Assembly (NCBI GenBank): GCA_025357835.1
Contig: JANYLM010000074.1
Span: forward strand, 53,667 to 117,666
DNA from: Gammaproteobacteria bacterium
Lineage (GTDB): Bacteria > Pseudomonadota > Gammaproteobacteria > Steroidobacterales > Steroidobacteraceae
DNA length: 64,000 nt
Direction of reading: 5' to 3'
Part shown: in pieces, positions 1-9,022 of the stretch
Position numbering within the stretch: the first letter of the stretch is position 1
Layout of the letters: each line of letters starts with the position of its first letter
Position numbers and translations under genes: made by a program
The notes under the pieces: model-generated
What the model saw: only the letters and a program-made list of their open reading frames with translations
What the model was told of the DNA's origin: nothing
Databases searched by the model: none

Positions 1-654
1 AGCGGCGCTCGAGCCGTGGTCATTACCGGCAGCAATGACGTCTTTTGCAGCGGCTTGGACTTGCATTCGGTCGATCTGAAAACCCAAGAGGCGCGGCAGC
101 GGGCGCACTTCGAAATGCGCCGCTTCATGGATCCCTTGATTCTGCGGCTGAGCGGCTTTCGCTTCCCCATCGTGGCGGCCGTCAACGGCGCGGCGGTGGG
201 GGCCGGCATGAGCCTTGCGCTCGCCAGCGACATCATCATTGCGGGCGATAACGCGTATTTCCTGCCATCGTTCGCACGTCTGGGTCTGGTGCCGGATGCG
301 GGAATCACTTTTCATCTGGCGCGCCGCATCGGCGCGGGCCGTTCGCTATCCTCGTTGTTGCTCGCGGAACGCATCGACGCCAAGACCGCGCTGGACTGGG
401 GTCTTGCCTATGCCGTAGTGCCTGCGGCCGAGGTCGTGATGCGCGCGCAGGCAGTGGCGCATCGTCTTGCCTCGGGCCCTTGCGCGGTGCTCGGTCAAAT
501 TCGCTCCTTGCACGCCTCGACGTTCGATAATTCGCTGCAGGAGCAGTTGCGGGCTGAGCGCAGCGCACAGGAGATGACGCTGGAGACTCACGATTGCGTT
601 GAGGGGGTGCGCGCCTTCTTCGAGAAGCGTGAGCCGAATTTTTCGGAGCATTAG
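1..654 (+). CDS. Enoyl-CoA hydratase/isomerase family protein, 5' truncated
   Basis: The reading frame is open from base 1, so the N-terminus lies outside the window; 217 residues are visible, ending at the TAG at 652-654. The visible part carries crotonase-fold signatures: the GSNDVFCSGLDL segment near the start matches the first oxyanion-hole loop, and the GAAVGAGMSLALASD stretch matches the second loop and following helix. The family hydrates 2-enoyl-CoA or isomerises enoyl-CoA in fatty-acid or aromatic catabolism in the cytoplasm. I cannot tell the substrate, because the crotonase family is broad and no pathway partner lies beside it. The next gene is convergent, 6 bp away. Confidence 0.85.
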   Translation, partial: SGARAVVITGSNDVFCSGLDLHSVDLKTQEARQRAHFEMRRFMDPLILRLSGFRFPIVAAVNGAAVGAGMSLALASDIIIAGDNAYFLPSFARLGLVPDAGITFHLARRIGAGRSLSSLLLAERIDAKTALDWGLAYAVVPAAEVVMRAQAVAHRLASGPCAVLGQIRSLHASTFDNSLQEQLRAERSAQEMTLETHDCVEGVRAFFEKREPNFSEH

Positions 655-660
655 TTCGCC

Positions 661-1674
661 CTAGAAGCCCTTTGGCGTCCGTTGCTCGGATTGCCGGACG
701 GTGATGGCGATGCGAATGGCCGCAAGCGGCGCGTCAGCGTCGAACGGCTGTGATTTCGGGTCGGTCGGAACGCCCAGGCGGGTCCACAGCAGTTCAAGAT
801 CGGGTGCGAGCGGCGCCGCTTTTGTCTGCCGGTAGAGGTCTTGCAGCGCAGTCGTGCCGGTGGCGGCGTCGCCGATGCGCAGTACTTCGTCAATGTCGCC
901 TGTGGCGCCATATCCCCCGGTTTCCCTCAATATGGCGCGCAATGCCGTTTGCAATCCGATTCGATTGCCGGTTTGTTCGCGTATCGCCACGTCGGATTGC
1001 AGGCAGTAGAGCGCCCCGCCCCAGTAGGTGCGACCCCAGTCTCGTGTCTCATCCATGCCGCCTTCCCCGGCATGCGGCAGGCCGAGTGGCATAGAGCGCC
1101 GGTATTCCGCCCAGACATCGGCGATGTCGCGATTGCCGAATTGGGCTCGCGCGATACCCTCGACATAGGTGGCCAACCCTTCCTCCAGCCAATGGTGCCG
1201 GCGGCCCAGGTCGGGCAGGGCAAGGTGCACCATTTCGTGCACCAGCACCCAGTCCTCGGCCAGCTCGGCCGATGTTACATCTCGCCCCACGCTTACCTGA
1301 ATGACGAGCCCCGAGTCATTGATCGTGCGGCCGCCGTGTACGCCGCCGCCCGCAGTACCTTGGATCCGCAACACCACCAGCGGCGCCGGAAAGCGCGCGT
1401 AATAGTCCGCGACGATTCGCGCCGAACGTTCAATCCAGCCATGCAATCGCTGCCTGGGAATGGCCTGCGCCGGAGCATCGATCAATGCGCAAAGGGTCGA
1501 GCCTTGCACTGCGAACGTCGCGGCGTTGCCGGGGCAGCGATTGCCGGTCGCGACGGCGCCAGCTGCGGCAGTAGCATCCAGCGTCGCGGAATCGCCGTCC
1601 CTCGCGGCGATGGCGAGATTCGCCAGGGCGCAGCCTAAGCAGGCCGCTACACCGAGAACGCGGGATGCACGCAT
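661..1674 (-). CDS. Secreted gluzincin-like metallopeptidase-family protein (HEMVH motif)
   Basis: 337 residues from the ATG at 1672-1674; a hydrophobic N-terminal stretch (about residues 7-24) looks like a signal peptide. The core has HEMVH, followed about 20 residues later by EEGLATYVE. This is the HExxH...E zinc-site arrangement of gluzincin peptidases, as in the C-terminal part of M61-type aminopeptidases. A glycine-rich GGGVHGG loop precedes it. I infer a periplasmic or exported zinc peptidase; the substrate is unknown. Its start lies inside the end of mmuM (28 bp overlap), so the two are probably co-transcribed. A longer reading to 1797 would run further into mmuM and lacks a signal peptide. 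Confidence 0.72.
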   Translation of the reverse strand: MRASRVLGVAACLGCALANLAIAARDGDSATLDATAAAGAVATGNRCPGNAATFAVQGSTLCALIDAPAQAIPRQRLHGWIERSARIVADYYARFPAPLVVLRIQGTAGGGVHGGRTINDSGLVIQVSVGRDVTSAELAEDWVLVHEMVHLALPDLGRRHHWLEEGLATYVEGIARAQFGNRDIADVWAEYRRSMPLGLPHAGEGGMDETRDWGRTYWGGALYCLQSDVAIREQTGNRIGLQTALRAILRETGGYGATGDIDEVLRIGDAATGTTALQDLYRQTKAAPLAPDLELLWTRLGVPTDPKSQPFDADAPLAAIRIAITVRQSEQRTPKGF

Positions 1675-2597
1675 TGTTTCACGCTGTGGATTTCCGCAGG
1701 TCCAGTGCGGCAGCAGCCGCCGATCAGGCGCGCTCCTTCGGCATGCCACAGGCGGGCTTGTTCGCCGTACTGCAGTGCTGCGGGGTCGCCGTGCCACTGC
1801 TTGGACGAGGCGTCATAACTCTCTCCTGAATTCGGGTAGACCAAGAGCGGCTTGTCGGTTTCGCCGCGCATCCGTCGCAGCAGTGAAGTGATGCATTGCG
1901 GAGGCGTGCAATTCACGCCGACGGCGACGATCTGCGGGTGGCGGTTCAATTCAGCGGCGCAGGTGCGTATATCTTCGCCCTCGCTGTTGCGCTCGCCGTC
2001 CCGGCAAGAAAAGCTGATCCAGGCGCACAGGCGCGGAAATTCCCGCAGTAGGCTCGCCAACACCTGCGCCTCGCGCAAGCAAGGCAGGGTTTCACAGGCC
2101 AGAAGATCGGCACCGGCGTCCGCCAACACGGCGAGCCGCGGCCGGTGAAAATCTGCGAGGGCCACGTCATCCAGCGCATAGCGACCGCGATACTCCGAGC
2201 CGTCCGCCAGCATGGCGCCGTAGGGTCCGATCGATGCCGCTACCAGCGGCCACAATCGACCGGCACGGTTCGGTTCAAAGGCCCAAAACTCGTCGCGCGC
2301 GTCGATGGCCAGCGCCACGGCGCCGTGCATGAGCCGCGCTGCCTCCTGCGGCTGAATGCCGCGCCGCGCAAAGGCCTCGAAGCTCGCCTGATAAGTCGCG
2401 GTGGTCGCCACATCGGCGCCGGCGCGAAAGTAGTCCAGATGCACCTCGCGGATCAGGTCGGGCTGTTCGATCAGGCATTTGGCCGACCAGAGGGGATCCC
2501 GCAAGTTGGCGCCGCGCTTTTCGAGTTCCGTCGCCAATGCACCGTCCAGAACCATTACCGGACGTTGAGCCAGGAAATCGCCTATTGGATCACGCAT
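1647..2597 (-). CDS. mmuM: Homocysteine S-methyltransferase
   Basis: 316 residues. The family transfers a methyl group from S-methylmethionine (or SAM) to homocysteine to give methionine, in the cytoplasm. The zinc site is visible: GVNC with Cys230 and the C-terminal GGCC pair at residues 295-296, followed by RTGP. The N-terminus has the typical VLDGALATELEKRG motif. The start chosen is the ATG at 2595-2597. The frame stays open upstream to 3422, but that part is antisense to the LpxD-like gene and has no family similarity. Length matches MmuM/YagD (about 310). It is divergent from the LpxD-like gene across 75 bp. Confidence 0.9.
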   Translation of the reverse strand: MRDPIGDFLAQRPVMVLDGALATELEKRGANLRDPLWSAKCLIEQPDLIREVHLDYFRAGADVATTATYQASFEAFARRGIQPQEAARLMHGAVALAIDARDEFWAFEPNRAGRLWPLVAASIGPYGAMLADGSEYRGRYALDDVALADFHRPRLAVLADAGADLLACETLPCLREAQVLASLLREFPRLCAWISFSCRDGERNSEGEDIRTCAAELNRHPQIVAVGVNCTPPQCITSLLRRMRGETDKPLLVYPNSGESYDASSKQWHGDPAALQYGEQARLWHAEGARLIGGCCRTGPAEIHSVKQCVHPAFSV

Positions 2598-2672
2598 GAT
2601 TGTTCGCGAAACATACAATTTACGATCATACTCTGACCGGCGTTTGCCCGTAGATTGGTAAGGGAAGGCTTC

Positions 2673-3755
2673 ATGCTCACCGCACAGACCATCAAGAATA
2701 AACATGCGGATATCTTCACGTTTCTTCACGGTGACCTGGAAACCGGCGCAAACAACTGCCATGTTCCCGAAGAGGCCCTGCTGGACAGCTTGGTCTACGT
2801 CAGCGACCCGCAGCAGCTTGCGGAGACACGGCGCCATAAGCCTGCGATTATGATAGTGACGGCGAAAATGAGCGGTTGCGTGGACTCGAAAACCGATGCT
2901 GAAACCTGCTGCTTTTCGGTGCAAAGCATATCCATGGGCATGGCCGTTTTGTTGAAATACTTCGACCGGAAATGCTTGCGGTTCACTCAATGGGGCGAGC
3001 GCCATCAGACCGCAGTGGTGCACCCCGATGCGAACATCGGCGCGCGGACTGTGCTTGGGCCCTATTGTGTGATTGGGGCGCATGCGGATATCGGCGACGA
3101 CTGCATGATCGGCGCCCACGTGGTCATCGAGAACGATGTCCGAATCGGCGCGCGAACCATGCTGCACCCGCATGTTTTCGTGGGTGCGGGCTGCCACATC
3201 GGCGATGATTGCGAGATACATCCGCATACCAGCATAGGCAGCGACGGCTTCGGCTACGCCGTAGAGCCCGACGGCAGGCCGCGGAAGATTTCGCACCTTG
3301 GCAACGTGAAGATCGGCAATAGTGTGGAAATCGGCAGCAATTGTGCTGTCGATCGCGCCACCCTGACTTCGACTTACATCCGATCCGGCACCAAGCTGGA
3401 CAATATTTGTCATATTGCGCACAACTGTGATCTGGGCGAGAACGGTTTCTACACGGCCGGCTTCATGATGGGAGGGTCAACGAAGATCGGCAGGCAGTTC
3501 GTCACCGGCGGCAACTCCGTGGTGACCGCGCACATCACCCTCGGCGACAATGTGGTCCTGGCCGGGAGGTCTTCGGTCACCTGCGATGTACCGGACGCCG
3601 GCGCCTATGGCGGCTATCCTTTGCAGCCCCTCAAGGAGGCCATGAAGACCATCGCCAACATTGGGCATCTCAATGACATTCGCCGGAATCTGAATCGTGT
3701 GATGAGGCATTTGCATCTTCTCGACAAGGTTCCCGCAGACAGTCCCGACGCTTGA
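2673..3755 (+). CDS. lpxD: LpxD-like UDP-3-O-acylglucosamine N-acyltransferase (paralogue outside the bam-lpx cluster)
   Basis: 360 residues. A left-handed beta-helix of hexapeptide repeats (IGA, IGD, VGA and similar) runs from about residue 110 to 300. LpxD hallmarks are present: DGFGYA, and [10 protein letters not shown], whose IAH histidine matches the catalytic one. LpxD adds the N-linked 3-hydroxyacyl chain in lipid A synthesis. The start at ATG 2673 follows AAGGGAAGG at 2660-2668. LpxD normally sits between bamA/skp and fabZ/lpxA; here it stands alone, overlapping an RhtA-type exporter by 4 bp, which suggests a second copy or a related sugar N-acyltransferase. The N-terminal domain (about 1-105) is more divergent than the helix. 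Confidence 0.8.
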   Translation: MLTAQTIKNKHADIFTFLHGDLETGANNCHVPEEALLDSLVYVSDPQQLAETRRHKPAIMIVTAKMSGCVDSKTDAETCCFSVQSISMGMAVLLKYFDRKCLRFTQWGERHQTAVVHPDANIGARTVLGPYCVIGAHADIGDDCMIGAHVVIENDVRIGARTMLHPHVFVGAGCHIGDDCEIHPHTSIGSDGFGYAVEPDGRPRKISHLGNVKIGNSVEIGSNCAVDRATLTSTYIRSGTKLDNICHIAHNCDLGENGFYTAGFMMGGSTKIGRQFVTGGNSVVTAHITLGDNVVLAGRSSVTCDVPDAGAYGGYPLQPLKEAMKTIANIGHLNDIRRNLNRVMRHLHLLDKVPADSPDA

Positions 3756-4627
3756 GGCACAAGACTGACACGGCGCTCGTGCCGATTGCCGTTTTGATGG
3801 TGGCCATGGTCTGCTTTCAGGTCGGTGCGGCGATGGCGAAGGGATTGTTCCCTATCGTGGGCGCCGCCGGTACGGCTGCGTTACGGCTGGCGTTGGCGGC
3901 GATCATGTTATTGGCCGTGTGGCGTCCCTGGCGGATGCGACCGAAGCCGCGCGAGATGCGGGTCATTGCGATTTACGGCTTGGCGATGGGCTTCATGAAT
4001 TTCTGCTTCTACCTGTCGCTGCGGTCCATCCCTCTCGGTATCGCGGTTGCCCTGGAATTCGCAGGGCCGCTGGCATTGGCAATGGCGGCATCGCGCCGTG
4101 CGGTGGATTTCGCATGGATACTGCTGGCGGCGCTTGGATTGCTCGCGTTGCTGCCGCTGGGATTGAGCTCGCAGCCGCTGGATCCCGTGGGTGTCGGCTG
4201 CGCGCTGACGGCCGGCCTGTGCTGGGCTCTGTATATTTTTTTCGGCCGCAAGGCGGGGGCCGCGCATGGTGGTGGAACCACCGCGTTAGGTATGGTGATC
4301 GGCGCCATCGTGGTTGCACCCATCGGGGCCGCACAGGCCGGCGCGCAATTGTTCTCGCCGGCGATTTTGCCGACCGCGCTCGCCGTGGCGGTGGTGTCGA
4401 GTGCGCTACCCTATTCGCTTGAAATGCTGGCGATGCCGAAATTGCCGACGCGCACCGTCGGCGTGCTCATGAGTCTGGACCCTGCGCTCGCGGCGCTGTC
4501 GGGGCTATGTTTTCTCGGTGAGCACTTGAGCTGGATTCAGTGGGCGGCGATCGCCAGCATCATGGCGGCCTCCGCCGGCAGTGCGGCCACCAGCCGCGAT
4601 GCCGCCCCTAAGCTATTGCCCGACTAG
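3752..4627 (+). CDS. rhtA: EamA/RhtA-family inner-membrane exporter (DMT superfamily)
   Basis: 291 residues with about ten hydrophobic segments and two EamA repeats. The run [17 protein letters not shown] in the first half and the [21 protein letters not shown] segment in the second resemble E. coli RhtA, a threonine/homoserine exporter. The start used is TTG at 3752, overlapping the upstream TGA as TTGA, which implies translational coupling; an in-frame GTG at 3779 is an alternative. The 3' end overlaps the convergent ZIP transporter by 15 bp. Exported substrate is inferred to be an amino acid or similar small metabolite. Confidence 0.85.
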   Translation: MRHKTDTALVPIAVLMVAMVCFQVGAAMAKGLFPIVGAAGTAALRLALAAIMLLAVWRPWRMRPKPREMRVIAIYGLAMGFMNFCFYLSLRSIPLGIAVALEFAGPLALAMAASRRAVDFAWILLAALGLLALLPLGLSSQPLDPVGVGCALTAGLCWALYIFFGRKAGAAHGGGTTALGMVIGAIVVAPIGAAQAGAQLFSPAILPTALAVAVVSSALPYSLEMLAMPKLPTRTVGVLMSLDPALAALSGLCFLGEHLSWIQWAAIASIMAASAGSAATSRDAAPKLLPD

Positions 4628-5314
4628 CGCGACCGCGACGTACAGGACGGCGGCGCCCGCCAGAGTCATGGCCGTAGTGAGAAATTTCGGATGCGCATGG
4701 TAGCTCTCCGGTATCAGATCGCTGGCGCCGATGTACAAAAAGAAACCGGCAAATAGCGCCAGCACGATGCCGAACCCCTCGCCCGGGAGGGTGAAGAAAT
4801 ACGTCGAGGCGATTCCCAGCACGGGCGCCAGCGCATCCACCATGAGCCAGCGAAAAGCCTGCGGGCGGTTGCTGCGGTTCTTCAACACGATGTTCATAGT
4901 ATTGATGCCATCAGAGAAATCGTGGGTAAGCACCGCTACCGCGACCACGATTCCTATCTGTTGCGAGGCTTGGAACGCCAGCCCGATGGCAACGCCGTCG
5001 AGCAGGCTGTGAATGCACAGGACGCCGGCGGCGAAAGCACCGCGGGGCGCGGCCTCGCCGTGAAAGGACAGAATTCGATCCAAAACCAGGTAAGACAGAA
5101 AGCCGAGTGCGGTGAAGGTCAGAATCGTCGCAGAGCTGTGAAATTTCGCGCCAAAGTTGATCGCTTCGGGCAGCAGATCGAAAAATGCGACGCCGATGAC
5201 GGCGCCGGCGCTGAAACCCAATATCAAATGCAGTTTATCGTGCAGCTTGAGGGCCAGCATGCCGCCGAGAAAAGTGCTGAGGAACGCCGCAGCGGCGATG
5301 ACTATGAGTAACAC
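4613..5314 (-). CDS. ZIP-family divalent metal transporter
   Basis: 233 residues with seven to eight predicted membrane segments. Segment 4 contains [12 protein letters not shown] and segment 5 contains [10 protein letters not shown]; these are the His/Asp metal-binding motifs of ZIP (SLC39) transporters. The intramembrane run [18 protein letters not shown] is also typical. The family imports zinc or other divalent metals across the inner membrane. It is convergent with the RhtA-like gene (15 bp overlap) and divergent from the PLP enzyme, with 71 bp between starts. I see no obvious Zur box, so regulation is unknown. Confidence 0.85.
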   Translation of the reverse strand: MLLIVIAAAAFLSTFLGGMLALKLHDKLHLILGFSAGAVIGVAFFDLLPEAINFGAKFHSSATILTFTALGFLSYLVLDRILSFHGEAAPRGAFAAGVLCIHSLLDGVAIGLAFQASQQIGIVVAVAVLTHDFSDGINTMNIVLKNRSNRPQAFRWLMVDALAPVLGIASTYFFTLPGEGFGIVLALFAGFFLYIGASDLIPESYHAHPKFLTTAMTLAGAAVLYVAVALVGQ

Positions 5315-5385
5315 GGTTGATTCATTCCACGCTTTGCGGCCGACAGGTTATATTGCGCTCACAGAATCGACTCGTTGGGGGAACC

Positions 5386-6687
5386 GTGAGTTACGACTCG
5401 TATCATAAACGCAAAATTGGCCAACACGTGCTCAAGCCGGAAACCCAGATGATGGGATATGGCTATGATCCGAATCTTTCGGAAGGCTCGCTCAAACCGC
5501 CGATCTTCCTGACTTCGACCTTCGTCTTCAAAACGGCGCAGGACGGCAAGGATTTTTTCGATTTTACCTCGGGCCGACGCGAACTGAGCGCCGGTCAATC
5601 CTCCGGTCTTGTCTACTCGCGTTTCAACAATCCCAACCTCGAAGTGCTCGAAGACCGCCTGGCATTGTGGGAAGAGGGCGAGACGGCGGCGGTGTTCTCC
5701 AGCGGCATGTCCGCGATTTCCACCGTCCTATGGACCCACGTGCGGCCGGGCGACGTCGTTCTGATGAGCCAGCCTTTGTATGGCGGCACGGAAACCCTGA
5801 TCGAAAAGACCTTGCCCGGTTTCGGGGTGGGCGCCGTCAGCTTCACTCTGGGCCATGACAGGGACGCCGTCGCGGAGGCGGCTCAGCGGGCTTCCGCGCG
5901 CGCCGCCGAAACCGGCGGTCGAGTTTGTCTGATTATGGTGGAGACGCCGGCGAATCCGACCAACAGCCTGGTCGATCTTGCCCTGATGCGCGATATCTCA
6001 ACGCAAATCGGCGCGCGTCAAAGCGGCGGCAGGCCGCCGGTAGTGGTCGACAATACCTTTCTGGGCCCTGTTTTTCAGCGTCCCTTGGGCCATGGTGCGG
6101 ACCTGGTGATGTATTCGCTGACGAAGTACGTCGGCGGACACTCGGATTTGGTCGCAGGCGGGGTCGTCGGCTCGCGCGAAGCCGTGGGTCCGGTGAAGAA
6201 ATTGCGCGGCGCACTCGGCACGCAGCTGGATCCCAACACCGCATGGATGATCATGCGTTCCATGGAGACGCTGTCGCTGCGCATGCATAGGTCGGCGCAG
6301 AATGCCGCATTGGTGGCGAATTTCCTGCGCAGCCACCCTAAGATCGCGAACGTCAATTATCTCGGCTTTTTGACGGCGGACGACCCACGATATGCGGTGT
6401 TCAAGCGGCAGTGCCAGAGCGCGGGTTCGACCTTTGGGTTTGCGGTGAAGGGCGGCGAGGCGGAGGCGTTTCGCATGCTCGACGCATTGCAGGTGATCAA
6501 ACTGGCGGTGAGTCTGGGCGGTACCGAAACCCTGATGTCGCACCCGGCCAGCACCACGCACTCCGGCGTGCTTAAGCAGACGCGGGATCGGATCGGCATC
6601 ACCGATGCGCTGATACGTATTTCAGTCGGTATCGAAGATGCCGACGACCTCATTGCGGACTTGGGAGCAGCACTCGATGCAATTTAG
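5386..6687 (+). CDS. Cystathionine gamma-synthase / methionine gamma-lyase family PLP enzyme
   Basis: 433 residues from the GTG at 5386, preceded by the GGGGGAA ribosome-binding site at 5377-5383; an upstream in-frame start at 5317 gives 23 extra residues without that site. PLP anchors are visible: YSRFNNPN (77-84), SSGMSA near 105, VDNTF with Asp222, and [11 protein letters not shown] with the Schiff-base Lys247. The family performs gamma-replacement or gamma-elimination on O-acylhomoserine, cystathionine or methionine. Fold-type I membership is clear, but sequence alone does not decide between synthase and lyase. Its 3' end overlaps the amidohydrolase gene by 11 bp. Confidence 0.85.
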   Translation: MSYDSYHKRKIGQHVLKPETQMMGYGYDPNLSEGSLKPPIFLTSTFVFKTAQDGKDFFDFTSGRRELSAGQSSGLVYSRFNNPNLEVLEDRLALWEEGETAAVFSSGMSAISTVLWTHVRPGDVVLMSQPLYGGTETLIEKTLPGFGVGAVSFTLGHDRDAVAEAAQRASARAAETGGRVCLIMVETPANPTNSLVDLALMRDISTQIGARQSGGRPPVVVDNTFLGPVFQRPLGHGADLVMYSLTKYVGGHSDLVAGGVVGSREAVGPVKKLRGALGTQLDPNTAWMIMRSMETLSLRMHRSAQNAALVANFLRSHPKIANVNYLGFLTADDPRYAVFKRQCQSAGSTFGFAVKGGEAEAFRMLDALQVIKLAVSLGGTETLMSHPASTTHSGVLKQTRDRIGITDALIRISVGIEDADDLIADLGAALDAI

Positions 6688-8488
6688 GAATCTGGGCGCG
6701 ACGGCGCTGACGCTAAGCGCGGTTCTGACGGGTCCTTCCCTATGTCATGCGCAGGCGACTGCGGCGCAGGCCGCGGCGGACCAAGTGTACGAGCACGGTT
6801 ACGTGTACACCGTCGACTCACACGACAGTGTGCAGCAAGCGCTGGCGATTCGAGCAGGCCGCATCGTCTACGTGGGCGGCGACGTCGGGCTTGCAACGTT
6901 CGTGGGCCCTAAGACCACCGTAGTCGATTTGCATGGCCGGATGTTGATGCCGGGGCTGGTCGACGGCCATGCGCACCCGCTGCAAGGCGGCAGCTCGCTG
7001 TTGAAGTGCAATTTGAACTATGAGCAGCTGCAGGTGGAGCGGATGCAGGCCCGGATTCAGTCCTGTCTCGATCAAACTCAGGCGCGTGAACCCGACGGCT
7101 GGCTCGAGGTGGTGAATTGGTTTCAGGAGGGCATGCTGCCGGCAGGTACCGTCACAAACCGGGCATTGCTGGATGCACTGAAGACCAAGCGTCCGATCTT
7201 CGTCATGTCGTCTTTCGGCCATACGGCGCTCGTCAATTCGCGAGGCCTGCAAGTCGCGGGCGTGACGGCAAAGACCCCCGATCCGCTGGGTGGCAAGGTG
7301 GGCCACGATGCCGCGGGCGACCCTTCGGGAATTCTCGAGGACGCCGCGCAAGAAGCGGTGGCCAAGCAGATCCCGATGCCGACGCCCGCAGACAATGTCA
7401 AGGCGGCGACGGCTGCGCTGGTGGCCTTGCGCAAACAAGGTGTAACGACGTTCTTGGACGCCATGGCGGAGCCGGCAGCGCTCGAAGCCTTCGCTACGGC
7501 GCAGCGCCAGGACCTGCTGACGGCGCGGGCGCATTTCGCGCTGCTGATCACCCCGCCCCAGGGCCGCGATCCGCAGCAGGCGGTCGCGTCGATCAAGAGT
7601 TTAGCGCAGCGCTACGATAAGGGCGAGATCGGGCCCGCTCCGAAAATGACGGTGCGCAATGTGAAGCTGTTTCTCGACGGCGTGATCACCGCGCCGGCCT
7701 CCACTGGCGCCATGTTGGCGCCGTACTTGAGCTTGCAGGGCACGCCTGCGCATTGGGCACCCTCGTCGAGCCGAGGGCCCGATGTGTATTTCCCTGCCCC
7801 CATACTCGGAGCGCTGCTGATCGAAGTGGCGGGCGCAGGCCTCGAGCCGCACATGCATGCGGACGGCGATCGCGCGGTGCGCGAAGGCTTGGATGGCATG
7901 GCCGTGTTGCGGCGGCAATTTCCCGACCGCGATATCCGCGCCGCCATCGCTCACGATGAGATCGTCGATCCCGCCGACTTCCCGCGCTTCAAGCAGCTGA
8001 ATGTGATCCCCGTACTGTCATTTCAATGGGAAAAGCAGGCGCCGGACACGATGGAGGGGGCGCGCGAGTATTTGGGGCCGGAGCGCTTCAAATACATAGA
8101 GCCGGCCGGCTTTCTGGCGGCCGCGGGCGCACGCATCGCCTTTGGCAGCGATTGGCCGGTGGATCCGCTCAACGAATGGTTCGCGCTCAAAGTGGCGGTC
8201 ACGCGCACCAATGCCCCTCAGCCCGACCACCAGTACGCCGGCCGTTTGAGCGAGGACAAAGGTCTGTCGCGCAACGAGGCACTGCGGGCGATCACCCTAA
8301 ATGCCTCGTACGAGCTGCACCAGGATCTGGCGACCGGTTCCCTCGAAGTGGGCAAGCTCGCGGATTTGATCGTCCTCGATCGCAACTTCTTCGACATTCC
8401 CGCGGAGCAGATTGCCGACATCGAGGTTTTGCAAACCGTGGTCGGCGGCAATGTGGTGTATCAATCGGCCAAGCTCGCGAAGCCATAG
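6677..8488 (+). CDS. Exported amidohydrolase, YtcJ-like
   Basis: 603 residues. A signal peptide covers about residues 1-25 (cleavage near CHA-QA). The amidohydrolase TIM barrel shows DGHAHP with metal-ligand His98 and His100, [16 protein letters not shown] and FGSDWPVDP. The C-terminal small domain ends in [12 protein letters not shown]. YtcJ-type enzymes hydrolyse amide or ester bonds of unknown natural substrates. An exported version suggests action on periplasmic substrates. The start at ATG 6677 lies inside the upstream gene and follows GGGAG at 6663-6667; an upstream in-frame start at 6638 would bury the signal peptide. Co-transcription with the PLP enzyme is likely. Confidence 0.85.
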   Translation: MQFRNLGATALTLSAVLTGPSLCHAQATAAQAAADQVYEHGYVYTVDSHDSVQQALAIRAGRIVYVGGDVGLATFVGPKTTVVDLHGRMLMPGLVDGHAHPLQGGSSLLKCNLNYEQLQVERMQARIQSCLDQTQAREPDGWLEVVNWFQEGMLPAGTVTNRALLDALKTKRPIFVMSSFGHTALVNSRGLQVAGVTAKTPDPLGGKVGHDAAGDPSGILEDAAQEAVAKQIPMPTPADNVKAATAALVALRKQGVTTFLDAMAEPAALEAFATAQRQDLLTARAHFALLITPPQGRDPQQAVASIKSLAQRYDKGEIGPAPKMTVRNVKLFLDGVITAPASTGAMLAPYLSLQGTPAHWAPSSSRGPDVYFPAPILGALLIEVAGAGLEPHMHADGDRAVREGLDGMAVLRRQFPDRDIRAAIAHDEIVDPADFPRFKQLNVIPVLSFQWEKQAPDTMEGAREYLGPERFKYIEPAGFLAAAGARIAFGSDWPVDPLNEWFALKVAVTRTNAPQPDHQYAGRLSEDKGLSRNEALRAITLNASYELHQDLATGSLEVGKLADLIVLDRNFFDIPAEQIADIEVLQTVVGGNVVYQSAKLAKP

Positions 8489-8633
8489 CAGGGTCGCCCG
8501 GGGCGTACCTAGCCCTCTTTCGGGTACTCGCCGCGACGAACTACCGGTATCAGAAGCCAGGCAAGTGCCATTCACCCCGCATTCTGTTAGCGTAGGGAAC
8601 TGTTTAGAAGACCCATGGTCGATACCGATTCGA

Positions 8634-8945
8634 ATGAGACACGTGTTCAAACATCTAAGCCTCTTGCTGTTGCTGATCGCGGCACAGCAGGGTGCTGTGG
8701 TTCACGAACTCAGCCACGTCGGCGGTGTCGACAACACCTACCTCAAGGCCGCGTCGGGTGCGGCAGATTCTACCTGCGCGCTGTGTCCAACCTTCGCGCA
8801 AGTCAATACTCCCGCGTTCAGTCATTGCTTCGACATCCCTTTGCCGGTTCGGGTCACGCTCGAACTCAGCGCCGAGCCGCTTTATGCGGTGATCGGCGCT
8901 GCCGTTCCTCGGCCCCGCAGCCGCGGCCCTCCCGCCTCCGCCTGA
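8634..8945 (+). CDS. Small exported Cys/His-containing protein (DUF2946-like)
   Basis: 103 residues from ATG 8634. An N-terminal hydrophobic stretch (about residues 8-20) is followed by VHELSH, then CALC and a downstream SHCF. This His-then-CxxC layout resembles small DUF2946-type proteins encoded next to metal-related TonB receptors. A TonB-dependent receptor begins 77 bp downstream. I infer an exported metal- or ligand-binding accessory for that receptor. The C-terminus is Pro/Arg rich and may be disordered. Family assignment is tentative; the ORF could be a lineage-specific protein. Confidence 0.6.
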   Translation: MRHVFKHLSLLLLLIAAQQGAVVHELSHVGGVDNTYLKAASGAADSTCALCPTFAQVNTPAFSHCFDIPLPVRVTLELSAEPLYAVIGAAVPRPRSRGPPASA

Positions 8946-9022
8946 AACCTCGATCGTGAAGTGATCCGCCCGAGCAATCGGCTGCGGGCTCTGTCCATTC
9001 AGTTTTTTGCGGAGTGATTTCA

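Noticed and set aside
841..1638. A 265-residue plus-strand reading opposite the peptidase-like gene
   Set aside because: No signal, motif or ribosome-binding site, and the minus strand carries the HExxH motif.
2598..3422. A 591-residue reading that extends mmuM upstream
   Set aside because: The added part is antisense to a well-supported LpxD-like gene and has no family motifs; MmuM length fits the shorter start.
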